Shown piece after piece: positions 11,304 to 23,235 of a DNA stretch of 64,000 bases (positions within the stretch are counted from its first letter, which is position 1; the number at the start of each line of letters is the position of its first letter). Both the position numbers and the translations under genes were made by a program. Origin of the DNA: Pseudomonas songnenensis (GTDB lineage Bacteria; Pseudomonadota; Gammaproteobacteria; Pseudomonadales; Pseudomonadaceae); contig NZ_RFFN01000004.1 in NCBI RefSeq assembly GCF_003696315.1, positions 1 through 64,000 of the forward strand. Reading direction: 5' to 3'. Under the pieces are notes generated by a model. That model did no database searches. It was not told where the DNA came from and was given only the letters and a program-made list of their open reading frames with translations.

Positions 11304-12316
11304 GGAGCGAGGGTCTCCAGCCAGTCGGCAAGCTGGCCGAGGGTTTCTTCGGGGATGTCGTCGTGTCGGGGCATGGCAATGCCGTGTTTCAGGCTCTGGT
11401 GATCGCTCAACCAGCGGCGCAGGCCTTCGCTGTCATTGGCTATGACGCCGGCACCCAGGGTTGGGCGGGTGGCCAGATCGCTCAGATCGGGGGCGCGATC
11501 GCCATCGCTGACCCCGGCCACGCGGTGGCATTGCCCGCAGCGCTCGTCGAACACCCGGCCGGCATCACCGCTGGGGGGTTGGTGTGCCAGCTCCCTGCGT
11601 GCCTCGACCCAGCCGGCGAACGCGTCGGGTTCGAGCGCCTCGACATGGAGAATCATGTGTGCGTGCTGGCTGCCGCAGAATTCCGAGCATTGCCCGCGAA
11701 ACACGCCGGTCTGGGACGCTTGCAGGCGCAGGGTGTTGGTCCGCCCCGGTACCATGTCCAGCTTGCCGCCCAGGCGCGGCACCCAGAACGAGTGGATCAC
11801 GTCGGCGCTGGTCACCTCGACGTCCACTGGCCGATCCACCGGCAGGATGAACTGGTTGGCTGTCACCACGCCGCTGTCCGGATAGCGCACCTCCCACCAC
11901 CATTGATGCCCTACGACCTGGATGCGCAGCGGTTGCTCGCCCTCGACAGGCAGCGGCAGCATGCTGCGCCCGGTGGGAATGCCGAAGGCCAGAAGGGCGA
12001 TGATGCTGACCGTGGGCAGGATCAGGCCGCCACCGATGATCCAGCGCCGGTTGATCCGCAGGGCCTGCTCAGCGCTATAGGTCTGCGGGCGCCGCAGCAT
12101 GGCGTAGATCCACAGCGCGCTCACCACCAGCAGTACCAGCACGGAAAAACCGAACATGGCCCACCAGACATTGGCGACGTCGCGGGCCATCGGCCCGGCG
12201 GGCGACAGAGCCGACTGCGGCCCGTCGCATGCGGTCAGCAAAGGAACTGCCAGCGCCAGCGTGGTCCATTTGAAAGGGTTGCCGCCTCGTTCCGATGACC
12301 GGGCGGCCCGTTTCAC
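11300..12316 (-). CDS. coxB: Cytochrome c oxidase subunit II with fused cytochrome c domain
   Basis: Electron-entry subunit of the caa3 oxidase, 338 residues. A lipoprotein-type signal ends in LTAC with Cys30, followed by two transmembrane helices. The periplasmic cupredoxin domain carries the CuA motif GQCSEFCGSQHAHM. The C-terminal cytochrome c domain has CGQCH and the likely axial methionine in GIAMPRH. The GTG at 12316 is preferred because an in-frame extension upstream would run through the divergent DUF2231 gene. It is first in the operon and its stop overlaps the next start. The start codon is the least certain part. Confidence 0.92.
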   Translation of the reverse strand: MKRAARSSERGGNPFKWTTLALAVPLLTACDGPQSALSPAGPMARDVANVWWAMFGFSVLVLLVVSALWIYAMLRRPQTYSAEQALRINRRWIIGGGLILPTVSIIALLAFGIPTGRSMLPLPVEGEQPLRIQVVGHQWWWEVRYPDSGVVTANQFILPVDRPVDVEVTSADVIHSFWVPRLGGKLDMVPGRTNTLRLQASQTGVFRGQCSEFCGSQHAHMILHVEALEPDAFAGWVEARRELAHQPPSGDAGRVFDERCGQCHRVAGVSDGDRAPDLSDLATRPTLGAGVIANDSEGLRRWLSDHQSLKHGIAMPRHDDIPEETLGQLADWLETLAP

Positions 12317-12337
12317 TACAGTGCCTGGGAGGGCCGG

Positions 12338-12817
12338 ATGGCCACAGAACGCGAGTCGATCAACAGTAATGCCGCCATTGCCGGCCATCCGCTGCATCCT
12401 ATGATGATTCATTTCCCCGTCGCCGCGCTGATCGGCCTGGTGCCGGCGGACCTGGCCTATTTCTGGACGCTCGACGAGTTCTGGTGGCGAGCCGGCCTCT
12501 GGCTTTCGGGCGTGGGCGCCATCGGCGGCTGGATCGCCAGCATCGCCGGCGTCATCGATCTGCTCTCCGTCCAGCAGATTCGCCGCAAGATCACCGCATG
12601 GTGTCACGCCATTCTCGCTGTGATGATGCTTTCGCTGGCTTCGTTGAACTGGCTGTTGCGCTATCAGGGCATGGATCGTGGAGATGGCGATGCCATGTGG
12701 GGGCTCTATCTTTCGCTGCTGACTGCCGTGCTGATCTCGCTGGCGGCGTTTCTCGGTGGGCGGTTGGTCTACGAACATGCTGTCGGCGTGGATCTCGACG
12801 GCCAGCAGGCGCCCTGA
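12338..12817 (+). CDS. DUF2231 family membrane protein
   Basis: Inner-membrane protein of 159 residues with about four hydrophobic helices. The N-terminal signature AGHPLHPMMIHFPVAAL is typical of DUF2231, a family often found near cytochrome or heme-related genes. The ATG follows GGGAGG at good spacing. Its start lies only 21 bp from the divergent coxB start, so the two genes must share or overlap control regions. It converges with the CopD-like gene at 12896. No enzymatic role is known; a link to the oxidase is inferred from position. Confidence 0.85.
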   Translation: MATERESINSNAAIAGHPLHPMMIHFPVAALIGLVPADLAYFWTLDEFWWRAGLWLSGVGAIGGWIASIAGVIDLLSVQQIRRKITAWCHAILAVMMLSLASLNWLLRYQGMDRGDGDAMWGLYLSLLTAVLISLAAFLGGRLVYEHAVGVDLDGQQAP

Positions 12818-12895
12818 GCCGTCGCTGCGGCAGGCAGAATGTGATGGGGCGGGGCGGGCCGTGCAGTCGGTCATGCGAGGCTGTCGTTCCTTGAG

Positions 12896-13321
12896 TCAGA
12901 AGGGTTTGGCAAGCACCAGCCACAGGGTCAGGGCGATCAGTATCGGAACCAGCACACCCAGGGCCATGCACTGGTATGTGACGCCACGCTCCGGCTCGCG
13001 TTCGATGCGCAGGACCAGAACCCCGCACAGGGCATGACAGAGCGCCATGCCTGTCACCATCGTCAGCTTCATGATCAGCCAGCCGGCCAGCGTGCCGTCG
13101 CGCAGGAACAGCGCCGTGCCGGAGCCGATCGCCAGCAGCGCAGCGGGTGTGCTGATCAGGGTGAACGCCATGCGGGTGAGATGGGCATGGTCGCGGTAGA
13201 AGAGTTGATCGCTACGCTTGGTGCCCGCCGCGATCATTGCCGGCAGATAGAGCAGCGAGCCGCACCAGCAGAGCAGGGCGGCAAAGTGCAGCAGTTTGAG
13301 CAAGGGCATGCCGGTCTCCAT
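12896..13321 (-). CDS. CopD-like membrane protein
   Basis: Protein of 141 residues with four predicted transmembrane helices and conserved-looking His residues early (KLLHFAALL) and late (MALCHALCG). This fits the CopD/HemJ-like superfamily of small heme- or copper-linked membrane proteins. A start at Met5 is also possible. It sits beside DUF2231 and the caa3 oxidase genes, suggesting a role in copper or heme supply, but this is inference. A HemJ function (protoporphyrinogen oxidation) cannot be excluded or shown from the sequence alone. Confidence 0.65.
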   Translation of the reverse strand: METGMPLLKLLHFAALLCWCGSLLYLPAMIAAGTKRSDQLFYRDHAHLTRMAFTLISTPAALLAIGSGTALFLRDGTLAGWLIMKLTMVTGMALCHALCGVLVLRIEREPERGVTYQCMALGVLVPILIALTLWLVLAKPF

Positions 13322-13429
13322 CCTGCCTGAGGCGAATCAGAGGATGTGACAGTCCCGCTTGCGGGCAGTTCGTCAGTGCTGGCGAAGCGGCGGCAGATGC
13401 TGCCGCCGGTGCTCCGGTACCTGCTACGT

Positions 13430-14281
13430 TCAGTTCGACGCGTCGCGTTCAGGGCGCTCGAACAATTGCGTGCCGCAGCGGCTGCAGAACGCCGCATTGG
13501 GCTCGTGGGTGAGCTTGTCACAGGTCGGGCAGCTGTGGCGCAGGTTGTCCTGGCGCATCGCATTGGCGAGCTCGGCAGTGAAAATGCCAGTCGGTACGGC
13601 GATGATCGAATAACCGGTGATCATCACCACCGTCGCCAGCGCCTTGCCCAGCGGCGTATGTGGGACGATGTCGCCGAAACCGACGGTGGTCAGCGTGACC
13701 ACCGCCCAGTAGATGCTCATCGGGATGCTGGTGAAGCCGTTGGAGGGCCCCTCGATCACGTACATCAGCGTGCCGTAGACGATGAGCAGCGTAGTGACGC
13801 TGAGCAGAAAGACGATGATCTTCTGCCGGCTACCCTGCAGTGCCACCAGCAGGAAGTTCGCCTGGCTCAGGTAGGGCGTCAGCTTGAGCACGCGGAATAT
13901 TCGCAGCATGCGGATGATGCGCACCACCAGCAGATACTGCGCATCCGGCAACAGCAGGGCGATGAAAGCCGGCAGCACCGATAGAAGATCGACCGCACCG
14001 TAGAAGCTGAAGATGTACTTGCGTGGCTCGGGATGCGTGTAGATGCGTACCAGATATTCCACGGCGAAGATCGCCGTAAACGCCCACTCCAGATTTGTCA
14101 GCAGCTCGCCGTGGCGCTCATTGAACGCGGCGATGCTGTCGAACATCACCACCACCAGGCTGGCCAGGATGATGACCAGGAGCCAGGTGTCGAAGCGCTT
14201 GCCCGCCGGGGTATTGGTGAAAAAGATGATGACGTATAGCCGTTCGCGCCAGCTCATCGCCTTCAGGGAATCGTTATCCAT
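13430..14281 (-). CDS. Voltage-gated-type potassium channel with C-terminal zinc ribbon
   Basis: Inner-membrane ion channel of 283 residues. Six helices are visible, with an S4-like voltage-sensor helix RIIRMLRIFRVLKL (about 121-134) carrying regularly spaced Arg/Lys. The pore loop TTVGFGD holds the K+ selectivity filter at 199-203. After S6 the cytoplasmic tail has two CxxC pairs, Cys251/Cys254 and Cys266/Cys269, resembling a zinc ribbon. Most simple bacterial Kv-like channels lack such a tail. The gene stands alone between the CopD-like gene and moaA. Potassium selectivity is inferred from the filter. Confidence 0.88.
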   Translation of the reverse strand: MDNDSLKAMSWRERLYVIIFFTNTPAGKRFDTWLLVIILASLVVVMFDSIAAFNERHGELLTNLEWAFTAIFAVEYLVRIYTHPEPRKYIFSFYGAVDLLSVLPAFIALLLPDAQYLLVVRIIRMLRIFRVLKLTPYLSQANFLLVALQGSRQKIIVFLLSVTTLLIVYGTLMYVIEGPSNGFTSIPMSIYWAVVTLTTVGFGDIVPHTPLGKALATVVMITGYSIIAVPTGIFTAELANAMRQDNLRHSCPTCDKLTHEPNAAFCSRCGTQLFERPERDASN

Positions 14282-14453
14282 TCGCGGTGGTCTCTCGCAT
14301 GGGGGCAGCCAAAGCGGCTCATTAAAGCATTGCTGCCGTCCGCCTGCATGCCGTGCCGCTGCGCTGGCCGCATGCCGTTGGTAACGTCACTTTGCCTGAA
14401 TCACGGTTAGCGCATAGTCTGAACACAGGCGCAGCCAGCAGTTGGAGAGTGCA

Positions 14454-15449
14454 ATGCCCGATTCCCAGTTGGTCGACCCATTCGGCCGGCGCATTACCTA
14501 CCTGAGATTGTCGGTAACCGACCGCTGTGATTTTCGCTGTACCTACTGCATGAGCGAGGACATGGTCTTCGCTCCGCGTGCACAGATTCTTACCCTCGAA
14601 GAGCTGTATGCCGTGGCCGACGCGTTCATTGGCCTCGGTGTCAAACGCATTCGCGTTACAGGTGGCGAGCCGCTGGTGCGCAAGGGCCTGACTGGATTGC
14701 TGGCGCGGCTCGGCGCGCGCAGCGAGCTGGAAGATCTGGCTATCACTACCAATGGCTCGCAGTTGCCGAGCCTGGCTGCATCGCTGCGTGAAGCCGGCGT
14801 CAAACGGCTCAATATCAGTCTCGACTCGCTCAAGCGCGACCGTTTCGCCGAACTGACCCGCCGTGACCGGCTCGATCAGGTACTTGAAGGCATCGAGTCT
14901 GCGCGCCGCGCGGGCTTCAAGCGGATCAAGCTCAACAGCGTGGTGCAGAAGGGGCGCAACGACGACGAGATTCTCGATCTGGTGGATTTCGCCATCGAGC
15001 GCGGGCTGGACATCAGCTTCATCGAAGAGATGCCGCTGGGCAGCGTGTCCAGTCATCAGCGCCAGATCACCTTCTGCTCCAGCGACGAGGTGCGTGAGCG
15101 CATCGAGGCGCGCCATACGCTGGTGCGCAGCAGCCATGCCACGGGTGGCCCCTCGCGCTACTGGCAGGTGGCCGGCAGCGAGACGCAGATCGGCTTCATC
15201 TCCCCGCATAGCAACAACTTCTGCGGCAGCTGCAACCGTGTACGTGTGACCGCCGAGGGCAAGTTGGTGCTCTGCCTGGGTCACGAAGGCGCGCTGGATC
15301 TGAAAAGCCTGATGCGCCGTCATCCGGGCGACAGTGAACGCCTGCGCAATGCCTTGGTGGATGCGTTGCAGCTCAAACCGGAAAAGCATCACTTCCGTAC
15401 CGATGAGCAGGTACAGGTGGTGCGCTTCATGAGCATGACCGGCGGTTGA
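14454..15449 (+). CDS. moaA: GTP 3',8-cyclase MoaA
   Basis: Radical-SAM enzyme that starts molybdenum cofactor synthesis by rearranging GTP to 3',8-cyclo-GTP. The protein is 331 residues. The SAM cluster motif is CDFRCTYC (Cys25, Cys29, Cys32). A second C-terminal cluster is formed by FCGSCNRVR and a later Cys, and the chain ends in the conserved Gly-Gly. The ATG at 14454 follows TTGGAGAG and is preferred over a TTG 12 bp upstream. No other mo-co genes are in the window, so this could be one of two moaA copies, as in other pseudomonads. Confidence 0.95.
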   Translation: MPDSQLVDPFGRRITYLRLSVTDRCDFRCTYCMSEDMVFAPRAQILTLEELYAVADAFIGLGVKRIRVTGGEPLVRKGLTGLLARLGARSELEDLAITTNGSQLPSLAASLREAGVKRLNISLDSLKRDRFAELTRRDRLDQVLEGIESARRAGFKRIKLNSVVQKGRNDDEILDLVDFAIERGLDISFIEEMPLGSVSSHQRQITFCSSDEVRERIEARHTLVRSSHATGGPSRYWQVAGSETQIGFISPHSNNFCGSCNRVRVTAEGKLVLCLGHEGALDLKSLMRRHPGDSERLRNALVDALQLKPEKHHFRTDEQVQVVRFMSMTGG

Positions 15450-15689
15450 TCGCCCACGGCCGCCGAGCCACTGGTCGGTGTTTCATTTCTTCCGCATTTG
15501 CGTCGCCGTACTTACCGGTGCCGCTTCGCCTCGAGAGAGGCGTTTCTGTGCGCCGCCGCGCTGCGAGCCTGGCCGATCGGCGTGATAAACTCCGTGGCTT
15601 CTTGCCAGTACCCATTCGATGCCAGGATTTCCGATGTTCACGGCGACTCCGCTTGTTCGTCCCCATGCTGACTGCCAAGGATTGGCTGC

Positions 15690-18600
15690 ATGCGCCTGAA
15701 GAGCATCAAACTCGCCGGCTTCAAATCCTTCGTCGATCCCACCACCGTCAGCTTCCCGAGCAACATGGCGGCAGTTGTCGGGCCGAACGGCTGCGGCAAA
15801 TCCAATATCATCGATGCCGTGCGCTGGGTAATGGGCGAAAGTTCGGCGAAGAACCTGCGTGGCGAGTCGATGACCGACGTCATCTTCAACGGCTCGAATA
15901 CGCGCAAGCCGGTAACCCAGGCCAGTATCGAGCTCATCTTCGATAACTCCGACGGTACGCTGACCGGCGAGTACGCTGCCTTCGCCGAGATATCCATCCG
16001 CCGCCGCGTAACCCGTGATTCGCAGAACACCTACTTCCTCAACGGGGTGAAGTGCCGCCGCCGCGACATCACCGACATCTTCCTCGGCACCGGCCTCGGA
16101 CCGCGCAGCTACTCGATCATCGAGCAGGGGATGATCTCCAAGCTGATCGAGGCCAAACCCGAAGACCTGCGCAACTTCATCGAGGAAGCCGCCGGCATCT
16201 CCAAGTACAAGGAGCGCCGGCGCGAAACCGAGAACCGCATTCGGCGCACCCACGAGAACCTGGCGCGCCTGACCGATTTGCGCGAAGAGCTGGAGCGTCA
16301 GCTCGAACGCCTGCACCGTCAGGCGCAGTCGGCGGAGAAGTATCAGGAGTACAAGGCCGAGGAGCGCCAGCTCAAAGCGCAGCTTTCGGCATTGCGCTGG
16401 CAGGCACTGAACGAGCAGGTCGGCCAGCGCGAGCAGGTCATCGGCGATCAGGAGGTCGCTTTCGAGGCGTTGGTGGCCGAGCAGCGCAGCGCCGACGCGA
16501 GCATCGAGCGCCTGCGTGACGGCCACCACGAGCTGTCCGAGCGTTTCAACCAGGTGCAGGGCCGCTTCTATTCGGTCGGCGGCGACATCGCGCGCGTCGA
16601 GCAGAGCATCCAGCATGGCCAGCAGCGCCTGCGCCAGTTGCAGGACGATCTGCGCGAGGCGGAACAGGCGCGTCTGGAAACCGAATCGCACCTTGGCCAC
16701 GATCGCACTCTGCTGGCCACCCTCGGCGAGGAACTGGCGATGCTCGAGCCCGAGCAGGAGCTCTCCGGCGCCGCTGCCGAAGAGTCCGCGGCCCGGCTGG
16801 AAGAGGCCGAAGCGGCCATGCAGGCCTGGCAGGAACAGTGGGAGCGCTTCAACCAGCACAGCGCCGAGCCGCGCCGCGCGGCGGAAGTGCAGCAGTCGCG
16901 CATCCAGCAGCTGGAGCAGAGCCTGGAACGCCTCGCCGAACGCCAGCGCCGCCTGGACGAGGAGCGTGCGCTGCTGGCTGCCGATCCCGAAGACGTCGCG
17001 ATCCTTGAGCTTGGTGAGCAGCTCGCAGCCAGCGAACTCGATCTCGAGGCGCTCGCTGCGGCTGGCGAAGGACTCAATGAGCGTCTGGAACAGCTGCGCG
17101 AAGAGCTGCAGCAGGCGAACCAAACCCAGCAGCAGATGCAGGGCGAGCTACAGCGACTGAATGGCCGCATCGCTTCACTGGAAGCCTTGCAGCAGGCCGC
17201 GATGGATCCGGGGAAGGGCGTCGCCGAATGGCTGCGTGAGCAATGTCTGGCGGACCGTCCGCGCCTTGTCGAGGGTTTGCGCGTCGAGCCCGGCTGGGAA
17301 TTGGCCGTGGAGACCGTGCTGGGCGGCGACTTGAATGCGGTATTGCTGGATGAGTTCGCGGCAATCGATCTTGCTGGGTTCGAGCAGGGCGATCTACGCC
17401 TGGTCAGCCCGCGCCAGGGCGATGTGAACCGCCCTGGCAGTCTGCTTGCGCTGGTCGAGTCAGCACTCGATCTTTCGCCCTGGCTGGGGCGTGTGCGTCC
17501 TGTCGAGTCGCTGGAGCAGGCGCTGGCCGCACGCGCAGCGCTCGGCGAAGACGAAAGCGTGATCAGTCGTGATGGCTATTGGGTCGGCCAGCATTTCCTG
17601 CGGGTGCACCGTGCCAGTCAAGCGGAATCGGGTGTGCTTGCACGCGGGCAGGAACTGGAGCGGCTACTGGCCGAGCGCGACGAACGCGAAGCAGCCTTGG
17701 CAGTGATTGAAGAGCGCATTTCCGAATTGCGCGCAGCCCAGTCCCGCCTGGAAGAGGAGCGCGAACAACAGCGCCGGCGACAGCAGGAAGAGGCTCGGAC
17801 ACACGGTGACCTCAAAGCCCAGCTGTCTGCCGGGCAAGCACGGCTGGAGCAACTTGGACTGCGCCGCCAGCGCCTCGACGAAGAGCTTGCCGAACAGCAG
17901 GACCGGCGCGAGATCGAGACCGAGCAGTTGGGCGAGGCGCGCCTGCAGCTACAGGACGCGCTGGATGCGATGGCTCATGACGCCGAGCAGCGCGAGACGC
18001 TGCTGGCCAGTCGTGACGGTATCCGCGAACGTCTGGACCGTATCCGTCAGGATGCGCGTCAGCAGAAGGATCATGCGCACCAGTTGGCGCTGCGAGTCGG
18101 CTCGCTCAAGGCGCAGCATGAGTCTACGCGCCAGGCGCTGGAGCGGTTGGAACAGCAGTTCGAACGTGCCATCGAGCGCCGGGAGCAGCTAACGCTGAAC
18201 CTGGAAGAGGGGGAGGCGCCGCTCGAGGAGCTGCGCATGAAGCTTGAGCAATTGCTGGAACGGCGGATGGGCGTCGAAGAGGAACTCAAGCATGCCCGCC
18301 TCGCGCTGGAAGATGCTGATCGCGAGTTACGCGATGCCGAAAAGCGACGCACGCAGGCCGAGCAGCAGGCGCAGCTGCTGCGCGGTCAGCTGGAGCAGCA
18401 GCGACTGGACTGGCAGGGCCTGAGCGTCCGGCGCAAGGCGCTGCAGGATCAGCTTCACGAGGATGGCTACGACCTGCACGGCGTACTGGGCACGCTCCCG
18501 GCCGAGGCCAGCGAGCAAGGTTGGGAAGCGGAGCTGGAGCGCCTTGGCCAGCGTATTCAGCGCCTCGGGCCGATCAACCTGGCCGCGATCGACGAATACC

Positions 18601-19178
18601 AGCAGCAATCGGAGCGCAAGCGCTATCTCGATGCCCAGAACGATGACCTTGTCGAGGCACTGGATACGCTGGAAAACGTTATCCGCAAGATCGACCGCGA
18701 AACCCGTAATCGTTTCAAGGAAACCTTCGATCAGATCAACAGCGGCCTGCAGGCGCTTTTCCCGAAAGTCTTCGGTGGTGGCAACGCTTATCTGGAACTT
18801 ACCGGGGAAGATTTACTCGATACCGGGGTGGCGATCATGGCAAGGCCGCCCGGAAAGAAGAACAGCACGATCCACCTGCTTTCCGGAGGAGAAAAGGCGT
18901 TGACGGCGCTGGCATTGGTATTTGCCATCTTCCAGCTTAATCCGGCGCCTTTCTGCATGCTCGATGAAGTTGATGCGCCATTGGACGATGCGAACGTCGG
19001 TCGTTATGCGCGGCTGGTAAAGGAAATGTCGGAGAAAGTGCAGTTCATCTATATCACTCACAACAAGATCGCCATGGAAATGGCCGATCAGTTGATGGGT
19101 GTAACCATGCATGAACCGGGTTGCTCGAGGCTGGTGGCTGTCGACGTCGAACAGGCCGTCGCCCTAGCTGAAGCCTAG
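15690..19178 (+). CDS. smc: Chromosome partition protein Smc
   Basis: Condensin ATPase of 1162 residues that extrudes DNA loops and helps segregate chromosomes with ScpA and ScpB. The N-terminal head has the Walker A loop GPNGCGKS (31-38). Long coiled coils flank a central hinge (about 500-650). The C-terminal head has the ABC signature LSGGEKALTALA and Walker B FCMLDEVDAPLDD. Length and layout match full-size Smc. It is followed by zipA and ligA on the same strand, the standard pseudomonad order. scpAB are not in the window. Confidence 0.98.
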   Translation: MRLKSIKLAGFKSFVDPTTVSFPSNMAAVVGPNGCGKSNIIDAVRWVMGESSAKNLRGESMTDVIFNGSNTRKPVTQASIELIFDNSDGTLTGEYAAFAEISIRRRVTRDSQNTYFLNGVKCRRRDITDIFLGTGLGPRSYSIIEQGMISKLIEAKPEDLRNFIEEAAGISKYKERRRETENRIRRTHENLARLTDLREELERQLERLHRQAQSAEKYQEYKAEERQLKAQLSALRWQALNEQVGQREQVIGDQEVAFEALVAEQRSADASIERLRDGHHELSERFNQVQGRFYSVGGDIARVEQSIQHGQQRLRQLQDDLREAEQARLETESHLGHDRTLLATLGEELAMLEPEQELSGAAAEESAARLEEAEAAMQAWQEQWERFNQHSAEPRRAAEVQQSRIQQLEQSLERLAERQRRLDEERALLAADPEDVAILELGEQLAASELDLEALAAAGEGLNERLEQLREELQQANQTQQQMQGELQRLNGRIASLEALQQAAMDPGKGVAEWLREQCLADRPRLVEGLRVEPGWELAVETVLGGDLNAVLLDEFAAIDLAGFEQGDLRLVSPRQGDVNRPGSLLALVESALDLSPWLGRVRPVESLEQALAARAALGEDESVISRDGYWVGQHFLRVHRASQAESGVLARGQELERLLAERDEREAALAVIEERISELRAAQSRLEEEREQQRRRQQEEARTHGDLKAQLSAGQARLEQLGLRRQRLDEELAEQQDRREIETEQLGEARLQLQDALDAMAHDAEQRETLLASRDGIRERLDRIRQDARQQKDHAHQLALRVGSLKAQHESTRQALERLEQQFERAIERREQLTLNLEEGEAPLEELRMKLEQLLERRMGVEEELKHARLALEDADRELRDAEKRRTQAEQQAQLLRGQLEQQRLDWQGLSVRRKALQDQLHEDGYDLHGVLGTLPAEASEQGWEAELERLGQRIQRLGPINLAAIDEYQQQSERKRYLDAQNDDLVEALDTLENVIRKIDRETRNRFKETFDQINSGLQALFPKVFGGGNAYLELTGEDLLDTGVAIMARPPGKKNSTIHLLSGGEKALTALALVFAIFQLNPAPFCMLDEVDAPLDDANVGRYARLVKEMSEKVQFIYITHNKIAMEMADQLMGVTMHEPGCSRLVAVDVEQAVALAEA

Positions 19179-19359
19179 GATTAAGCCGCGTGTTTGAGCG
19201 TTTTTGATACAAGGAAGGCCATAAAAAGAGAACTACCGCACGGTGCAAAGTTACCGTTCGTCGTGCTAGCTTAGAGCACAATTTTTACGATGCGCTTGCA
19301 GCGGCTCCATGTGGCCGTTTGTTGCGTCTTTATCATCGAATTCAGAGGTTAATGCATTA

Positions 19360-20181
19360 ATGGATATCGGTCTGCGCGAGTGGCTGATCGTCATCGGCAT
19401 CATTGTCATCGCCGGCATTCTGTTCGACGGCTGGCGACGCATGCGTGGTGGCAAGGGCAAGCTGAAGTTCAAGCTGGACCGTAGCCTCTCCAATCTTCCC
19501 GATGCCGACGATTCTCCTGAAGTACTGGGCCCCGCACGCGTGGTGAATCGCGATCACGAACCTTCCCTCGATGAAGGCGACATGCCTGCCGTGAGCACTC
19601 GCGAGTCCGGCAAGAAGCGCCGGCAGGACGAACCTTTCCAAGGCGATCTTCAGCTCAATACCGACGAACCCGTGCCAACGCTGCTTGATCCTGTCGTGGG
19701 TGACGATGAAGACGAGAAAGAGCAGTCGCAGAAAGAGCTGGCGCCTGTCGAGGAAGTGCTCGTCATCAACGTGATTTGCCGCGACCCTCAGGGTTTCCGC
19801 GGCCCTGCGCTGTTGCAGAACATTCTCGAAAGCGGTCTGCGCTTCGGTGAGATGGATATCTTCCACCGGCACGAGAGCATGGCCGGCAACGGCGAGGTGT
19901 TGTTCTCCATGGCCAATGCGGTCAAGCCCGGCACCTTCGACCTGGACGACATCGATCACTTCACCACCCCGGCCGTCAGCTTCTTCCTCGGTCTGCCAGG
20001 CCCGCGCCATCCCAAGCAGGCCTTTGATGTCATGGTCGCTGCCGCGCGCAAGCTCTCCCAGGAGCTTAACGGCGAGCTGAAGGACGATCAGCGCAGCGTG
20101 CTGACCGCTCAGACCATCGAGCACTACCGCCAGCGCATCGTCGAGTTCGAGCGCCGGCAGATGACCATCAAGCAGCGCTGA
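19360..20181 (+). CDS. zipA: Cell division protein ZipA
   Basis: Membrane anchor that tethers FtsZ to the inner membrane at the septum. The protein is 273 residues: a short periplasmic start, one helix ([16 protein letters not shown]), a basic juxtamembrane patch, an acidic variable linker, and a C-terminal FtsZ-binding domain from about residue 130 ([16 protein letters not shown]). The ATG at 19360 follows AGAGG; an in-frame start 51 bp upstream adds a non-conserved leader and was rejected. It lies between smc and ligA. Confidence 0.95.
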   Translation: MDIGLREWLIVIGIIVIAGILFDGWRRMRGGKGKLKFKLDRSLSNLPDADDSPEVLGPARVVNRDHEPSLDEGDMPAVSTRESGKKRRQDEPFQGDLQLNTDEPVPTLLDPVVGDDEDEKEQSQKELAPVEEVLVINVICRDPQGFRGPALLQNILESGLRFGEMDIFHRHESMAGNGEVLFSMANAVKPGTFDLDDIDHFTTPAVSFFLGLPGPRHPKQAFDVMVAAARKLSQELNGELKDDQRSVLTAQTIEHYRQRIVEFERRQMTIKQR

Positions 20182-20184
20182 TAA

Positions 20185-22839
<2,655 letters not shown>

Positions 22840-23109
22840 CGCATCAGCAACGGTTCACCCCAGCGAGCCAAACCTGCTCCCGAATGTTTCACCGAACCCG
22901 TGGGGGCGGCCTTGGCCGCTGAAGCGCTTATCCAACGTGCAACAGCACACAGCGATTTCCCTTCGCCACTACCTTGGGGAACAGCTTCAGCCATCCCCCT
23001 AAAGTTTTCCCCGTTGCGCCCGAAAAGCTGGTCAAGCAAGTCCGCAGTATGGATGCGCTGGCGTAGTGGTGGTGCGGTACCGGGGGCGCGAAAAAGTTCG
23101 AATCTGCCC
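22840..23109. other. ligA-fliC intergenic region, no gene seen
   Basis: The gap from ligA to fliC totals about 396 bp and holds no credible coding frame. Its right half contains two sigma-28-like promoters listed separately. The left part shows no clear ligA terminator or other element. Confidence 0.5.
23000..23026 (+). promoter_or_regulatory. Second, weaker sigma-28-like promoter upstream of fliC
   Basis: TAAAGTTT at 23000-23007 is a perfect FliA -35 element. Eleven bases later lies CCCGAAAA (23019-23026), a 6/8 match to the GCCGATAA -10. It is about 110 bp upstream of the strong fliC promoter, which it may supplement. Confidence 0.45.
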
Positions 23110-23136
23110 TAAAGCCAACCCAAACGGCGCCGATAA
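23110..23136 (+). promoter_or_regulatory. sigma-28 (FliA) promoter of fliC
   Basis: TAAAGCCA at 23110-23117, an 11-bp spacer, and a perfect GCCGATAA -10 at 23129-23136 match the flagellar sigma-28 consensus. It lies about 100 bp upstream of the flagellin ATG, as expected for a class IV flagellar gene. Confidence 0.9.
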
Positions 23137-23235
23137 GCTAATCGAATGCGAACTCAATGGGTGCCTGGGCACAAGCCGGCCCGGAGTCGCAAGCTCAGGC
23201 AACCAAAGTAACTAGCGCCCTTGGAGGCAAATACC

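Noticed and set aside
11300-12874. Longer coxB reading with ~186 extra N-terminal residues
   Set aside because: The extension would run antisense through DUF2231 and place the lipoprotein signal internally.
23085-23110. GTTCGAATC resembling a tRNA T-arm
   Set aside because: No acceptor, D or anticodon arms can be built around it.
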